DNA of 64,000 nt, taken from Parcubacteria bacterium C7867-001 (GTDB lineage: Bacteria > Patescibacteria > Paceibacteria > UBA9973 > UBA2103). The first letter of the stretch is position 1; each line of letters starts with the position of its first letter. The notes beneath the pieces are model-generated. The model was not told where the DNA came from. It did not search any database and saw only the letters and a program-made list of their open reading frames with translations. This document shows, piece after piece, positions 24,329 through 32,271 of this stretch. A program made the position numbers and the translations under genes. The stretch lies in the NCBI GenBank assembly GCA_001189095.1, contig LFCK01000001.1, forward strand, positions 186,001 through 250,000, in the 5' to 3' direction.

Positions 24329-24512
24329 GATCGTCTAGGGATCGAACGCCGGAGCGATGTTTTGTCAGCAGACAAAACCGCGAGGCGGTGCCTAGTCCGA
24401 GCCGAGTGTCGACGAGGTGAGAGACGAAGGAGATATGGCGTATTCGCCGGCCCTAGTCTCCCAGCTTTTTTCGGAAACCGCCGATAGGGTGCCTTTGAAG
24501 CCGTGAATCTAG
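24329..24512. other. tRNA-Gln fragments marking the right end of element 1
   Basis: Fragments of the tRNA-Gln at 8308 recur out of order: 24329-24337 equals its D-arm start (8313-8321), 24335-24347 is the reverse complement of its T arm (8358-8370), 24451-24465 equals its 3' end (8365-8379, 15 nt) and 24491-24512 equals its anticodon arm (8336-8357, 22 nt). The 3'-end copy is what recombination into a tRNA 3' end would leave as attR. The scrambled extra pieces suggest more than one integration or a decayed tRNA copy. The wider stretch 24089-24557 has no convincing gene; it also holds an inverted repeat TGAGACAC/GTGTCTCA (24113-24120, 24141-24148). Confidence 0.75.
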
Positions 24513-24520
24513 CTGCATAA

Positions 24521-24559
24521 AAATAAAAGCGGGCGGAGCTATGCTCCGCCCGCGTTTTT
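24521..24559. terminator. Bidirectional terminator
   Basis: An 11-bp GC-rich stem (24529-24539 with 24543-24553) with T-rich tails on both strands. It serves the minus-strand gene ending at 24558. Confidence 0.88.
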
Positions 24560-25157
24560 ATATGATTCGCTCCAGTGTCTGCACGTCTATGAGCGGCGTA
24601 TTGCCCACCGAGTCGATGATTTCCAGAAGCACGTCCCATTTGAACAGTTCCGAACGAATGAAGAATGCTTGTACGCGACGCTCTCCGAGCGTTGTGTCGT
24701 CAGGAACGATGTCGTAACGATCTTTGTACGTATCTCGACGAACGTTTGCAGTATCGATGAGAACGTACATCCGATGCGGGTAGCCATGCTTCGCCGCGTT
24801 CCGATTTTTGAAGAAACCCTGCCAGTTGTCGCGAGGATCCGTGGAAATGGAATCGCCAAGAATGTTCGCTGGCACATGAACGTGGATTTCGCTTTGCGGT
24901 TCCCGCCAGTAGCCGCTGATAAAGCGACCCCCGAATTCGCCGAAACGTTCCTTGCGCGAGCGTACGCCCCTCGCAAGGTAGCTTTTGATGCTCCTGAGAA
25001 TGTGCGCATCACTGCGATGCTTCTCAAGCCAGTCCATGTTTTTGATGACGGGATCCTCAACTGAGAGTCCCATGAATCCGGTGTCGAACGAACGAGGTCG
25101 TTCTATGCGGACCCGCTCGCGCAGTGCGGGCGGGTCCGCTAGTAGCACGTCAGTCAT
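24558..25157 (-). CDS. Hypothetical 199-aa cytoplasmic protein
   Basis: The start ATG at 25157 is supported by AAAAGGAGT 7 nt upstream; the longer frame to 25193 has no ribosome site. The protein is mixed alpha/beta and rich in Arg and Asp, with a stretch 'SEIHVHVPANILGDS' and 'HRMYVLIDTANVRRD' that looks like a beta-sheet core. There are no membrane segments or Cys clusters. I recognise no family. It belongs to the Shine-Dalgarno-led class of genes in this window. Confidence 0.65.
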   Translation of the reverse strand: MTDVLLADPPALRERVRIERPRSFDTGFMGLSVEDPVIKNMDWLEKHRSDAHILRSIKSYLARGVRSRKERFGEFGGRFISGYWREPQSEIHVHVPANILGDSISTDPRDNWQGFFKNRNAAKHGYPHRMYVLIDTANVRRDTYKDRYDIVPDDTTLGERRVQAFFIRSELFKWDVLLEIIDSVGNTPLIDVQTLERII

Positions 25158-25234
25158 GGTCGTACTCCTTTTGTCTGCGACAGACCATAGCACGGTGTAG
25201 ACTCCCGAGGAAGCGAAACCTAGGAAAGGGTAGA

Positions 25235-25549
25235 ATGGTTATGAACACTATGACCAAAAATCCTCTCATCAATGCGTTGGCAGGCCTCCTTTATATAGCG
25301 ATTATCGCCTCGTTCCTCTTTTACGTTCCCGAACGACTTCAGATCGAAGAGACGGTACTTATTCCGATACTGATTCTTTCTATCTTCGTCTTTTCCGCAG
25401 CGATGATGGGCTACCTCTTCCTCTACGAACCACTCCGTCTTTTCCTCGAGGATAAGAAGAAAGAGTCCGTTTCGCTCTTCATGAAAACACTCCTCGCCTT
25501 TGCAGTAAGTACGGCGCTCCTCGTCGCGCTTGGCCTGTATCTCTCCTAA
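25235..25549 (+). CDS. Small three-TM membrane protein
   Basis: A 104-aa protein with three predicted TM segments (about 12-30, 40-62, 82-103) and a short charged loop 'LEDKKKES'. The ATG at 25235 follows a GAAAGG by about 5 nt; a second ATG two codons later is also possible. Longer upstream frames run through the divergent gene's promoter and are rejected. No family is recognised. Confidence 0.62.
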   Translation: MVMNTMTKNPLINALAGLLYIAIIASFLFYVPERLQIEETVLIPILILSIFVFSAAMMGYLFLYEPLRLFLEDKKKESVSLFMKTLLAFAVSTALLVALGLYLS

Positions 25550-25626
25550 GTAAGCGGTGCGCATATCCTTCGACTAGGGACCATGACCGCTATACTAGAG
25601 AGGTATAACTAACCCGTAGTGTAGCT

Positions 25627-26010
25627 ATGATTACGACTCTCGTTCTCGCTCAGATTTGGGGCCCCGTCCTTCTTGCCGTTGGAATCGGTATGTTCGTAAG
25701 TCGAGCGCAGTATCAAAAGGTGTATCGGGATATTGCCGAGGAGCCGCTTGCGGCGCTCACGTTTGGAGTCTTTGCTTCGGTGATCGGTATCATGCAGGTT
25801 CTTGCGTATAGTGTGTGGGATACCTTCATCGGGGCGATACTTACGCTCCTTGGTTGGGGAGCGCTTCTCAAAGGTCTCGTCTTTATCATGTTTCCAGCGT
25901 ATGTTGCGAAAACTTCGCAGGCTTTTGCAAAGATAAAGGCAACCCCGCTTGCTGCGGCGCTGGTGACTGTGCTCGGTGCGTACCTCGCGTGGTACGGTTT
26001 TCTTGGTTAA
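25627..26010 (+). CDS. Four-TM membrane protein
   Basis: A 127-aa integral membrane protein with four predicted TM segments (about 4-24, 41-60, 66-88, 104-125) and few charges. A TATACT box occurs about 30 nt upstream (25591-25596), leaving a short leader without a clear ribosome site. A strong terminator follows at 26019. The pattern resembles small Patescibacteria membrane proteins of unknown role. Confidence 0.65.
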   Translation: MITTLVLAQIWGPVLLAVGIGMFVSRAQYQKVYRDIAEEPLAALTFGVFASVIGIMQVLAYSVWDTFIGAILTLLGWGALLKGLVFIMFPAYVAKTSQAFAKIKATPLAAALVTVLGAYLAWYGFLG

Positions 26011-26018
26011 TTAGCCCC

Positions 26019-26052
26019 TAAAAAACCGGCGCACTCCGTGCGCCGGTTTTTG
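26019..26052. terminator. Bidirectional terminator
   Basis: A 12-bp stem AAACCGGCGCAC / GTGCGCCGGTTT with A6 before and T5 after. Confidence 0.9.
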
Positions 26053-26112
26053 TAAAATTCGCGCGGGGATGGTACCACAAGGAAGGAGACCAGAACTCAC
26101 AGGAGAGTTGGT

Positions 26113-26823
26113 ATGCACCTTAAAGGCATCATTTACGATTTCGACGGTACCTTGCTCGATTCGGGTAAGGAAAAAAGTCTGCCGCGACTTGAAAAAGTCA
26201 TTCGCTCGTTCGGTTATTCGCTTGATGCGGATATGCACGAACGCATGAGTAGGGCGTGGGGCCAGTCCGGTGTTCCGTTTATTGCTGATATTCTCGGCGT
26301 AAACGAACGTACTGCGCGTGTCATCTACGATACGTGGGAAGGTATGGACGCGCACGAGCCCCATGACTTCATCGAATCAGCCATCGAGACGGTGGAATTC
26401 CTACACGCGAAGGGACTCGTTTCGTGTCTCGTCACGAGCCGCGCACGCGAGTCTCTAGTTGCCATTGCGGTTCGCGCGCCCATCTTCGATGAGTTCGCTT
26501 GCATTACCAGTGCAGACGACACTCCTCATCACAAGCCAGACCCGCGCGCGTTTAATGCAGCGTTCCTCGCGCTTAAGCGGCGCGGCGTCGAACGGCACGA
26601 GACGATTCTCGTGGGCGACACGGCGCAGGATATCCGCGCCGGCAGTGCTGCCGGACTACGTACGGTGGTCGTTGAGACAGGGCCGTATCGTGATGGGCAG
26701 CAGGAGGAGCATCCTGTTCCTGAGCACGATGTCATCCCTTCTGTGGCACATTTGCCGCGTTGGATAGGAATGCACTGCAGATCACCAATCTTGTCAGAAA
26801 AAGAGGTTGCTAATGTCACATGA
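26113..26823 (+). CDS. HAD-superfamily phosphatase
   Basis: A 236-aa haloacid-dehalogenase hydrolase of the phosphoglycolate phosphatase/beta-phosphoglucomutase type. Motif I DFDGTLLDSG is near the N-terminus (about 9-18), followed by a helical cap, motif II 'CLVTSR' (about 99), Lys of motif III in 'HHKPDPRAF' and motif IV 'VGDTAQDIRAG'. It removes phosphate from a small metabolite, with specificity unknown. GGAG 9 nt upstream supports the ATG. The next gene begins inside its last codons. Confidence 0.88.
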   Translation: MHLKGIIYDFDGTLLDSGKEKSLPRLEKVIRSFGYSLDADMHERMSRAWGQSGVPFIADILGVNERTARVIYDTWEGMDAHEPHDFIESAIETVEFLHAKGLVSCLVTSRARESLVAIAVRAPIFDEFACITSADDTPHHKPDPRAFNAAFLALKRRGVERHETILVGDTAQDIRAGSAAGLRTVVVETGPYRDGQQEEHPVPEHDVIPSVAHLPRWIGMHCRSPILSEKEVANVT

Positions 26824-27172
26824 TCACCAGCACGACTCGGATTCATATTTTCCGGGCTCGGTGTACGAAGTCATCGTTCGAACGAAAGGAGGCTTCCTCT
26901 TGCGTTCAACGCCTTTGCTTGGAGAAGAGGTTGGTGGTTTTATTGACCTCCTCAAAAGCGAGCATTGGGAGTATTTGGGATTCCAAGTCCTTCCAACTCA
27001 AGCGGCAAAAGAGCTTCTCGAAAGAGATGCAGAACACTTGCGTACGCAGGCCGACGAGCTCGAGAAGTTCTTGGTAAAGCACCATCGAGGCTTTCAGAAC
27101 AGCGTGGAAGGGATGCGAGATCGCGCCGACAATCTTGAGCGGCGCGCAACGTTCCTTACGAGTCTCAAATGA
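26813..27172 (+). CDS. Hypothetical 119-aa protein with coiled-coil C-terminus
   Basis: It overlaps the end of the HAD gene by 11 bases. The ATG at 26813 follows AAAGAGG; a TTG at 26807 is less likely. The N-terminus is His/Asp rich (MSHDHQHDSD), the middle is a small beta domain ('YEVIVRTKGGFLLRSTPL'), and residues about 65-119 form a heptad coiled coil ('LLERDAEHLRTQADELEKF'). No family is recognised. A strong terminator follows. Confidence 0.62.
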   Translation: MSHDHQHDSDSYFPGSVYEVIVRTKGGFLLRSTPLLGEEVGGFIDLLKSEHWEYLGFQVLPTQAAKELLERDAEHLRTQADELEKFLVKHHRGFQNSVEGMRDRADNLERRATFLTSLK

Positions 27173-27174
27173 GC

Positions 27175-27208
27175 AAGCTCCCGAAGCAATTCGGGAGCTC
27201 TTTTTTTA
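27175..27208 (+). terminator. Intrinsic terminator
   Basis: A 10-bp stem AGCTCCCGAA / TTCGGGAGCT with GCAA loop, followed by T7. Confidence 0.92.
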
Positions 27209-27325
27209 GAAAACGCCAGAATTTTAGTAAAAAGTTGATTTTCTATCCTAAAATGGGCTTAAAAATAGGTCTGTAGGGCTTAAAATTGCTCGAGGTTGAC
27301 ACTTAAAGAGCAAGTGGCGTAAGTA

Positions 27326-27354
27326 TTGACAAAAAAAGTGACTCGTGATAGGAT
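27326..27354 (+). promoter_or_regulatory. Sigma70-type promoter of the 3D-domain gene
   Basis: TTGACA (27326-27331), 17-nt spacer, TAGGAT (27349-27354). A second TTGACA 30 bp upstream (27296-27301) could be an alternative -35. Confidence 0.75.
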
Positions 27355-27363
27355 GGCTGTATT

Positions 27364-27384
27364 AAGCCGTACATGCGGCTTTTT
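27364..27384 (+). promoter_or_regulatory. Terminator-like hairpin in the leader of the 3D-domain gene
   Basis: Stem AAGCCG / CGGCTT (27364-27369 with 27376-27381) followed by a T tract. It lies between the predicted transcription start (about 27361) and the ATG at 27388. It may act as an attenuator or mRNA stabiliser. Confidence 0.5.
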
Positions 27385-27387
27385 ATT

Positions 27388-27996
27388 ATGCCTTACATCA
27401 TAGCCCTCGTGGGCTTCATTGTTTTATCGGGAACTGGCGTGCCAGTTTCACTTCCGGACAACGCCTCGGCAACGAGCACTCCGGGAACGGTAAAAGTGGC
27501 TATCGCGGATGAGGTTCAGGTCGATCGACCAGCCAAACCCGAAAGCTATATGGTGAAGCTTACGTCATATAACGCCGTGCCGGAGCAGACGGATTCTAAC
27601 CCGTCAGTTACGGCAAGTGGCGCCTCCTCGAATCACGAAGTTATCGCAGCTCGGTCAGTCGACCTTGCTACGGAGCTTCCGTTCGGGACCATCGTTTCCG
27701 TCGAGCGCGAAGCCGAGGACTCCTCGAACTGCGGATACCGCAAGGTCGAAGACCTCATCGGCTACCGCGTTATAGGTGACTCGATGAACTCCCGCATTAC
27801 CAATACGGTGGACATCCTGTTCGATCAGGAGGATACCGTTACGATTGGTGAGCGAGTGATGAATCCGAGTCGCGTGATGGGTCTCTGTCACGGTGTCACG
27901 GTTCGCGTGATCGGTCGCATCAGCGTCAAGGATATTCCGGACACGCAGGCCGAACTCGCGAAACTCGTCGCCGGCGGTAAAGTCGCGATACGCTAA
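27388..27996 (+). CDS. Secreted 3D (Asp-Asp-Asp) domain protein
   Basis: A 202-aa protein with an N-terminal signal peptide (about 2-20) and a double-psi beta-barrel 3D domain as in YabE/YocH and MltA-type enzymes. The pattern 'LTSYNAVPEQTDSNPS' is followed by 'IAARSVDLATELPFGTIV' and the aspartates 'VDILFDQED'. Two cysteines could form a disulfide, compatible with the Dsb proteins encoded in element 1. The ATG at 27388 is preferred to 27373 because the latter lies inside a hairpin. A role in peptidoglycan turnover is inferred from the family. Confidence 0.82.
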   Translation: MPYIIALVGFIVLSGTGVPVSLPDNASATSTPGTVKVAIADEVQVDRPAKPESYMVKLTSYNAVPEQTDSNPSVTASGASSNHEVIAARSVDLATELPFGTIVSVEREAEDSSNCGYRKVEDLIGYRVIGDSMNSRITNTVDILFDQEDTVTIGERVMNPSRVMGLCHGVTVRVIGRISVKDIPDTQAELAKLVAGGKVAIR

Positions 27997-28007
27997 TAAA
28001 ACCCCAC

Positions 28008-28044
28008 AAAAGAACCGCGCCCCCTAGGGGGCGCGGTTCTTTTA
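28008..28044. terminator. Bidirectional terminator between convergent genes
   Basis: A GC-rich stem of 15-16 bp centred on CCCCTAGGGG, with A4 before and T4 after. It serves both the 3D-domain gene and the VanY-type gene. Confidence 0.9.
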
Positions 28045-28917
28045 ATTCGGATAGTCGATGAGGTACTGATTCAATTTGCGCTGGTCCATCTCGTAGAAGT
28101 GGATGTTCTGGGAGTGGAGTTCTTCCGCGAGCGTCGTACCCACAAAGCGCCAGTGCCATGGCTCGAAGACGTAATACGTATTGCCTTTCGGGTAGGAAAG
28201 AACGAAGCCGTACTTCCATGCGTTTTTATTGAGCCACGTGAACGCTTCCGAGCCATCGAACCCGACGAAGCCGCCACCGATAGCAGGTGTGGTGATGTCG
28301 ACCGTTGTCCCAAGCTGATGCTCTGAATATCCCTGATCGGCTGAGAATGCGTTTGCTCCTTTGCCATAGGTCACGCGATACGTGGACTTAAGTCCGCCTT
28401 GTTCGTTAAAAGATCTATAGGCACTCGCGACTTTGAGGGTAATGTCGTCGTTTTCTGCTGCTTGGAACATATCCTCGAGTTGCACGGCAGCATCTTGAGT
28501 GAGTTTGTAGGTGCGACTCGCTTCGAATCCGGAGGAAGAGGCAAGTGTTACAAGATCGCGAGGGATATAGGTATCGGAAAGGAAGTAGACTTTCGAGTAC
28601 TTTGCGAGCACTTGCGGATCAGTGTTTTGAAGCTTGTCGAGCTTGCCGACGGTGCTTGAAATACTGCCGATCTGATTTTCAAAGTCGGCATTGCGTGCCT
28701 GTTCCGCAGAAAGAGATTCGCTCAGCTGTGCGTTTGTTTGTCGTTCAACTTCGAGCGCGCCCGAAGCTGCTTCAAGGGCTTCACGAGTCTGATCATATTC
28801 TTTCGAAAGCTGATAAAAAGAATATCCACCGTATCCAATGCCGCCAATAAGGGCGATTCCTGCGACGCCAAGCACGATATCCCGAGTCCGTACGCCATTC
28901 ATGCCTTTTTCCTTCAT
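28042..28917 (-). CDS. VanY-type D-Ala-D-Ala carboxypeptidase (M15B)
   Basis: A 291-aa membrane-anchored wall peptidase: signal anchor at about 12-34, coiled coil at about 38-100, then the M15 fold with 'ASAYRSFNEQ', zinc ligands in 'SEHQLGTTVDI' and 'EPWHWRFVG'. It trims the terminal D-Ala of peptidoglycan stems, the opposite end of the pathway from the Ddl ligase at 48046. TACAAT (28926-28931, minus) lies 8 nt before this ATG, consistent with a leaderless start; Met6 (28902) has AAGGAAAAAGG upstream and is an alternative. It is divergent from the MliC gene with only 26 bp between starts. Confidence 0.9.
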   Translation of the reverse strand: MKEKGMNGVRTRDIVLGVAGIALIGGIGYGGYSFYQLSKEYDQTREALEAASGALEVERQTNAQLSESLSAEQARNADFENQIGSISSTVGKLDKLQNTDPQVLAKYSKVYFLSDTYIPRDLVTLASSSGFEASRTYKLTQDAAVQLEDMFQAAENDDITLKVASAYRSFNEQGGLKSTYRVTYGKGANAFSADQGYSEHQLGTTVDITTPAIGGGFVGFDGSEAFTWLNKNAWKYGFVLSYPKGNTYYVFEPWHWRFVGTTLAEELHSQNIHFYEMDQRKLNQYLIDYPN

Positions 28918-28943
28918 GTGGGCGTATTGTACTATGGATGCAT

Positions 28944-29846
28944 ATGCACACTACCAACAAGCTCAAGGGGAACATCGACACGAACGTCGTCATCGGTGGC
29001 GCCGTCATTATTCTCGTTATTATCGGTCTCGTCGCTGCGGCCATCATATTTGCCAAGCCAAAGACTGCAGTGCAGGACGGCCAGAACACGCAGGCCGTTG
29101 TCGCCTCCTTTATATGTACTGGTGATAGGTCCATCGTTGCAGGATTTGCAGAAGGGAAAGTTGCCGTTCAGCTTTCTGACGGTCGCGCCATGCTTCTCCT
29201 CCAGACCGAGGCCGCTTCCGGCGCGCGCTTTGCGAATGAGGACGGATCAATCATCTTCTGGAACAAAGGCAATACCGCTTTCGTGACCGAAGGAAAGGAA
29301 ACCGCCGCGAAAGAGACCTACTCGGGCTGCATCGTTGCTGCGCAAGCTCCAGAAGGTTGGACGCCGTACGCAAACACCTCCATCGGATTCTCCATCAGCC
29401 ATCCGGCGGCATATTCCACAAATGCGGCGTATGCGTATAAGGCGCTTGGAGAAGGAAAGGAAATCAAGGGTGTTTCGTTCGTCATTCCGAAAGAGAAAAC
29501 CACAGGCACGAATCTCTCTTCTGATTCCTTTATTTCAGTTGAAACACTCCCGACCTCCTCTTCTTGCTCTGCGAACGAATTCCTCGGCAAGGGCGTAAAG
29601 GCAACTACGGTTACCGAAGGGAATGCGACGATTTCTGTTGCGAGCTCTTCCGATGCTGCGGCGGGAAATCGCTACGACGAAACCGTCTACTCGATTCCAG
29701 GAACGAATCCGTGCGTCGCGGTTCGCTACTTCATTCACTCGACCGCTGTCGGAAATTATCCGGAAGGAACGGTAAAGGAATTTGACCGAACAGCGCTTCT
29801 CGCTGAATTCGATCAGATCCGCAAGACCTTCGTCATCGGCCGCTAA
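28944..29846 (+). CDS. Membrane-anchored MliC-type lysozyme inhibitor domain protein
   Basis: A 300-aa protein with a signal anchor (about 12-36) followed by an MliC domain at about 52-128: 'FICTGDRSIVAGF', 'SGARFANEDGSIIFWNKGN' and 'YSGCIVA', with the two conserved Cys likely forming a disulfide. The family inhibits c-type lysozyme. The C-terminal half (about 135-300) is a second, unrecognised secreted domain with two Cys. The ATG at 28944 is 8 nt after TACTAT (28930-28935); the ATG at 28938 is too close for that promoter. Protection from host or predator lysozyme is plausible for a cell-surface-dependent bacterium. Confidence 0.8.
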   Translation: MHTTNKLKGNIDTNVVIGGAVIILVIIGLVAAAIIFAKPKTAVQDGQNTQAVVASFICTGDRSIVAGFAEGKVAVQLSDGRAMLLLQTEAASGARFANEDGSIIFWNKGNTAFVTEGKETAAKETYSGCIVAAQAPEGWTPYANTSIGFSISHPAAYSTNAAYAYKALGEGKEIKGVSFVIPKEKTTGTNLSSDSFISVETLPTSSSCSANEFLGKGVKATTVTEGNATISVASSSDAAAGNRYDETVYSIPGTNPCVAVRYFIHSTAVGNYPEGTVKEFDRTALLAEFDQIRKTFVIGR

Positions 29847-29853
29847 ATCATTC

Positions 29854-30498
29854 ATGCGCATTACGAAATTCGCCCACGCCTGTCTCCTCATTGAAACAGG
29901 TGCCGCGCGAATTCTCGTTGACCCCGGTTCTTGGAACTCTCTTCCAGAAGCGGAGAATCTCTCCGCGCTCCTCATAACGCACACGCATGGCGATCATTTC
30001 GACATCGAGCAGGTCAAAGTGCTCGTGGAGCGAAATTCGAACGTTCGCGTAATTACTCACGTAGAAGTCGGCGCCGAACTCGAGAAAGCGGGAATCGCGT
30101 ATACGAGGCTTGCCGACGGAGAGTCTATAGATGTTGCGGGCGTTTCGATCGAAAGCTGTGGCAGCAGGCATGAACTCATCTATGGCGAGATGCCGAAATG
30201 CCAAAACACTGGCTACCTCGTCGCGGGCGAGCTCTACATTCCTGGAGATTCACTCCATGACATTCCAAAATCACCAGTACGCGTTCTTGCTCTTCCGACA
30301 GGCGGACCATGGATGAAGCTCGCTGACGCAATAGACTACGCAAAACGCGTGAAGCCGAGTGTCGTCTTTCCGGTGCACGACGCGGTATATATCCAATCCG
30401 TTCAGCGCGAAATGGTTCCGAGACTTATCGGCGGTAACCTCGAAGCTGCAGGTATTTCGTTCATCGATATGGCTGCTGGAGATACGAAGGAGTTCTAA
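29854..30498 (+). CDS. Metallo-beta-lactamase-fold hydrolase (UlaG/YtkL-like)
   Basis: A 214-aa enzyme with the metal-binding motif THTHGDH (42-48), an additional Asp in 'YIPGDSLH' and a C-terminal His in 'PVHDAVY'. The compact fold and 'RILVDPGSW' beginning match the UlaG/L-ascorbate-6-phosphate lactonase-like subgroup. The substrate is unknown. The open frame continues upstream, but Met 29854 gives the normal N-terminus 'MRITKFAHACLLIE', 7 bp after the MliC stop. Confidence 0.88.
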   Translation: MRITKFAHACLLIETGAARILVDPGSWNSLPEAENLSALLITHTHGDHFDIEQVKVLVERNSNVRVITHVEVGAELEKAGIAYTRLADGESIDVAGVSIESCGSRHELIYGEMPKCQNTGYLVAGELYIPGDSLHDIPKSPVRVLALPTGGPWMKLADAIDYAKRVKPSVVFPVHDAVYIQSVQREMVPRLIGGNLEAAGISFIDMAAGDTKEF

Positions 30499-30500
30499 TC

Positions 30501-30534
30501 AAACGGACAGGAACTTGTGTTCCTGTCCGTTTCG
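30501..30534 (+). terminator. Intrinsic terminator
   Basis: A 14-bp stem AAACGGACAGGAAC / GTTCCTGTCCGTTT with a 4-nt loop, partly T-rich afterwards. Confidence 0.8.
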
Positions 30535-30557
30535 CGTTTCCGGTATACTGAAGCGTC

Positions 30558-32207
30558 ATGACACAACAGGAAGCGCTCAATATTCTCAAGACGGGCGCTA
30601 ACGTGTTTCTTACGGGAAGTCCCGGTGCCGGAAAGACGCACACCGTGAATGCGTATGTCGCATGGCTGCGCGAGCGAGGAGTAGAACCAGCAATTACCGC
30701 CTCCACCGGCATTGCCGCCACGCACGTGAAAGGGGTAACCATCCACTCATGGAGCGGCATCGGTGTACGAGAATCACTCTCCGCGAGCGATCTCGATGCC
30801 ATTGCATCGAAAGAGCATGTCGTGCGACGCATTCTCAAGACGAAAGTACTTATCATCGATGAGATCTCCATGCTTTCGGCGGGTGCGCTTTCGATGGTCG
30901 ACGCAGTCCTCAAAGAAGTCCGACAGAACGACCGGCCGTTCGGTGGTCTTCAGATACTCCTTGTCGGCGACTTCTTCCAGCTGCCGCCTATTAGTAAGAA
31001 TGGAGAAGCTTCGTTCGCGTTCGAGTCGGCTGCGTGGAGGGAACTCAATCCCCTCATTTGCTATCTCTCCGAGCAGCACCGACAGGAGGATGAAAAACTT
31101 CTTGAACTCCTTGCGGCGATACGCGAAGGACGCGCCGATCATACGCATGTCTCGCTCCTCATGACCCGCGAGGACAGTGAGCCAGAGGATGGGATTCCGC
31201 GACTGCATACGCATAACGCGGACGTAGACCGTGTGAACGCCGAGCAGCTCGACAAACTTCCGGGGAATCCGAAGCGCTACACGATGAAGGGAGTTGGTTC
31301 GCCCGTACTTATCGAAGCGCTTAAGCGCGGCTGCCTTTCGCCGGAAAGTCTCCTTCTAAAAGAGGGTGCGGTGGTGATGGCGACGAAGAATAATCAGCCT
31401 GCTGGCTATGTGAACGGGACGGTCGGCGTTATTGTCGGCTTCGAGCGAACGACGAATTTCCCTATCGTTGAAACACGTGATGGCATGACACTTACTATCG
31501 CGCCCGCGGACTGGGAAATAGAGGAAAATGGAAAAGTGCGCGCGAAGATAACGCAGATTCCGCTCCGGCTTGCATGGGCCATCACGGTGCATAAGAGCCA
31601 AGGACAAAGTCTTGATGCGGCGGCTATAGATCTCTCTCGAGCATTTGAGTACGGTCAGGGATACGTCGCGCTTTCGCGTGTCCGCACGCTCGCAGGGCTC
31701 TTTCTTCTCGGCTGGAGCGAGAATGCGCTCATCATGCATCCGAGAGTTGAAGAGAAAGATCGAGAATTTCAGGAACTTTCAGGCGAAGCCACGCGCGCGT
31801 TCGCAGTGCTCGAAGAGACCGGCGAACGCAAGGTGCTTGAAGAACGCTTCCTCAAGGCGATAGGCGCATCGCTTACGCCAACAGGGCCGGTAGAAAAACG
31901 CAGTACATTCGAGGAGACGCTCGCGCTCATTGGCGAAGGGAAGTCGCTGGAGCAGATAAAGGAGGATCGCGGACTTACGCTTGGCACCATCATCACGCAT
32001 CTCGAGAAATTGCGCGAAAGTGGGCAGCTCTCGAGCGAAGACGTGCGCGGGTTGGCCCCTGAGCGCATTCTCGACGGACTCGACTCAATCCAATCTGCGT
32101 TTGAAAAGACCAGCTATAAATCCCTCACCCCCGCGTATAAAAAATTGAAGGGAAAGTACTCCTTCGACGAGCTTAAATTCGCCCGCGCGATACTCGCAGG
32201 TGAGTAG
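30558..32207 (+). CDS. PIF1/RecD-like helicase with C-terminal HTH domain
   Basis: A 549-aa superfamily 1B DNA helicase. Motif I is 'GSPGAGKTH' (about 22), with 'ASTGIAATHVKG', motif II 'LIIDEISMLS' (about 96), motif III 'LLVGDFFQLPP', and motifs V/VI 'AITVHKSQGQSLDAA' with 'GYVALSRVRT'. Residues about 445-500 carry a helix-turn-helix of the RecQ/PIF1-linked type ('SLEQIKEDRGLTLGTIITHLEKL'). It unwinds DNA 5' to 3' in repair or replication. TATACT (30544-30549) is 8 nt before the ATG with no ribosome site. Confidence 0.92.
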   Translation: MTQQEALNILKTGANVFLTGSPGAGKTHTVNAYVAWLRERGVEPAITASTGIAATHVKGVTIHSWSGIGVRESLSASDLDAIASKEHVVRRILKTKVLIIDEISMLSAGALSMVDAVLKEVRQNDRPFGGLQILLVGDFFQLPPISKNGEASFAFESAAWRELNPLICYLSEQHRQEDEKLLELLAAIREGRADHTHVSLLMTREDSEPEDGIPRLHTHNADVDRVNAEQLDKLPGNPKRYTMKGVGSPVLIEALKRGCLSPESLLLKEGAVVMATKNNQPAGYVNGTVGVIVGFERTTNFPIVETRDGMTLTIAPADWEIEENGKVRAKITQIPLRLAWAITVHKSQGQSLDAAAIDLSRAFEYGQGYVALSRVRTLAGLFLLGWSENALIMHPRVEEKDREFQELSGEATRAFAVLEETGERKVLEERFLKAIGASLTPTGPVEKRSTFEETLALIGEGKSLEQIKEDRGLTLGTIITHLEKLRESGQLSSEDVRGLAPERILDGLDSIQSAFEKTSYKSLTPAYKKLKGKYSFDELKFARAILAGE

Positions 32208-32271
32208 CTTCATCGAATGTTTAGGTGCTCTATACTGTACTGATAGCCTCAGCTAACCCACACATATTCCT

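Noticed and set aside
24277..24639. 120-aa minus-strand open frame across the attR region
   Set aside because: It overlaps tRNA fragments and a terminator, and the translation is low-complexity Arg/Ala.
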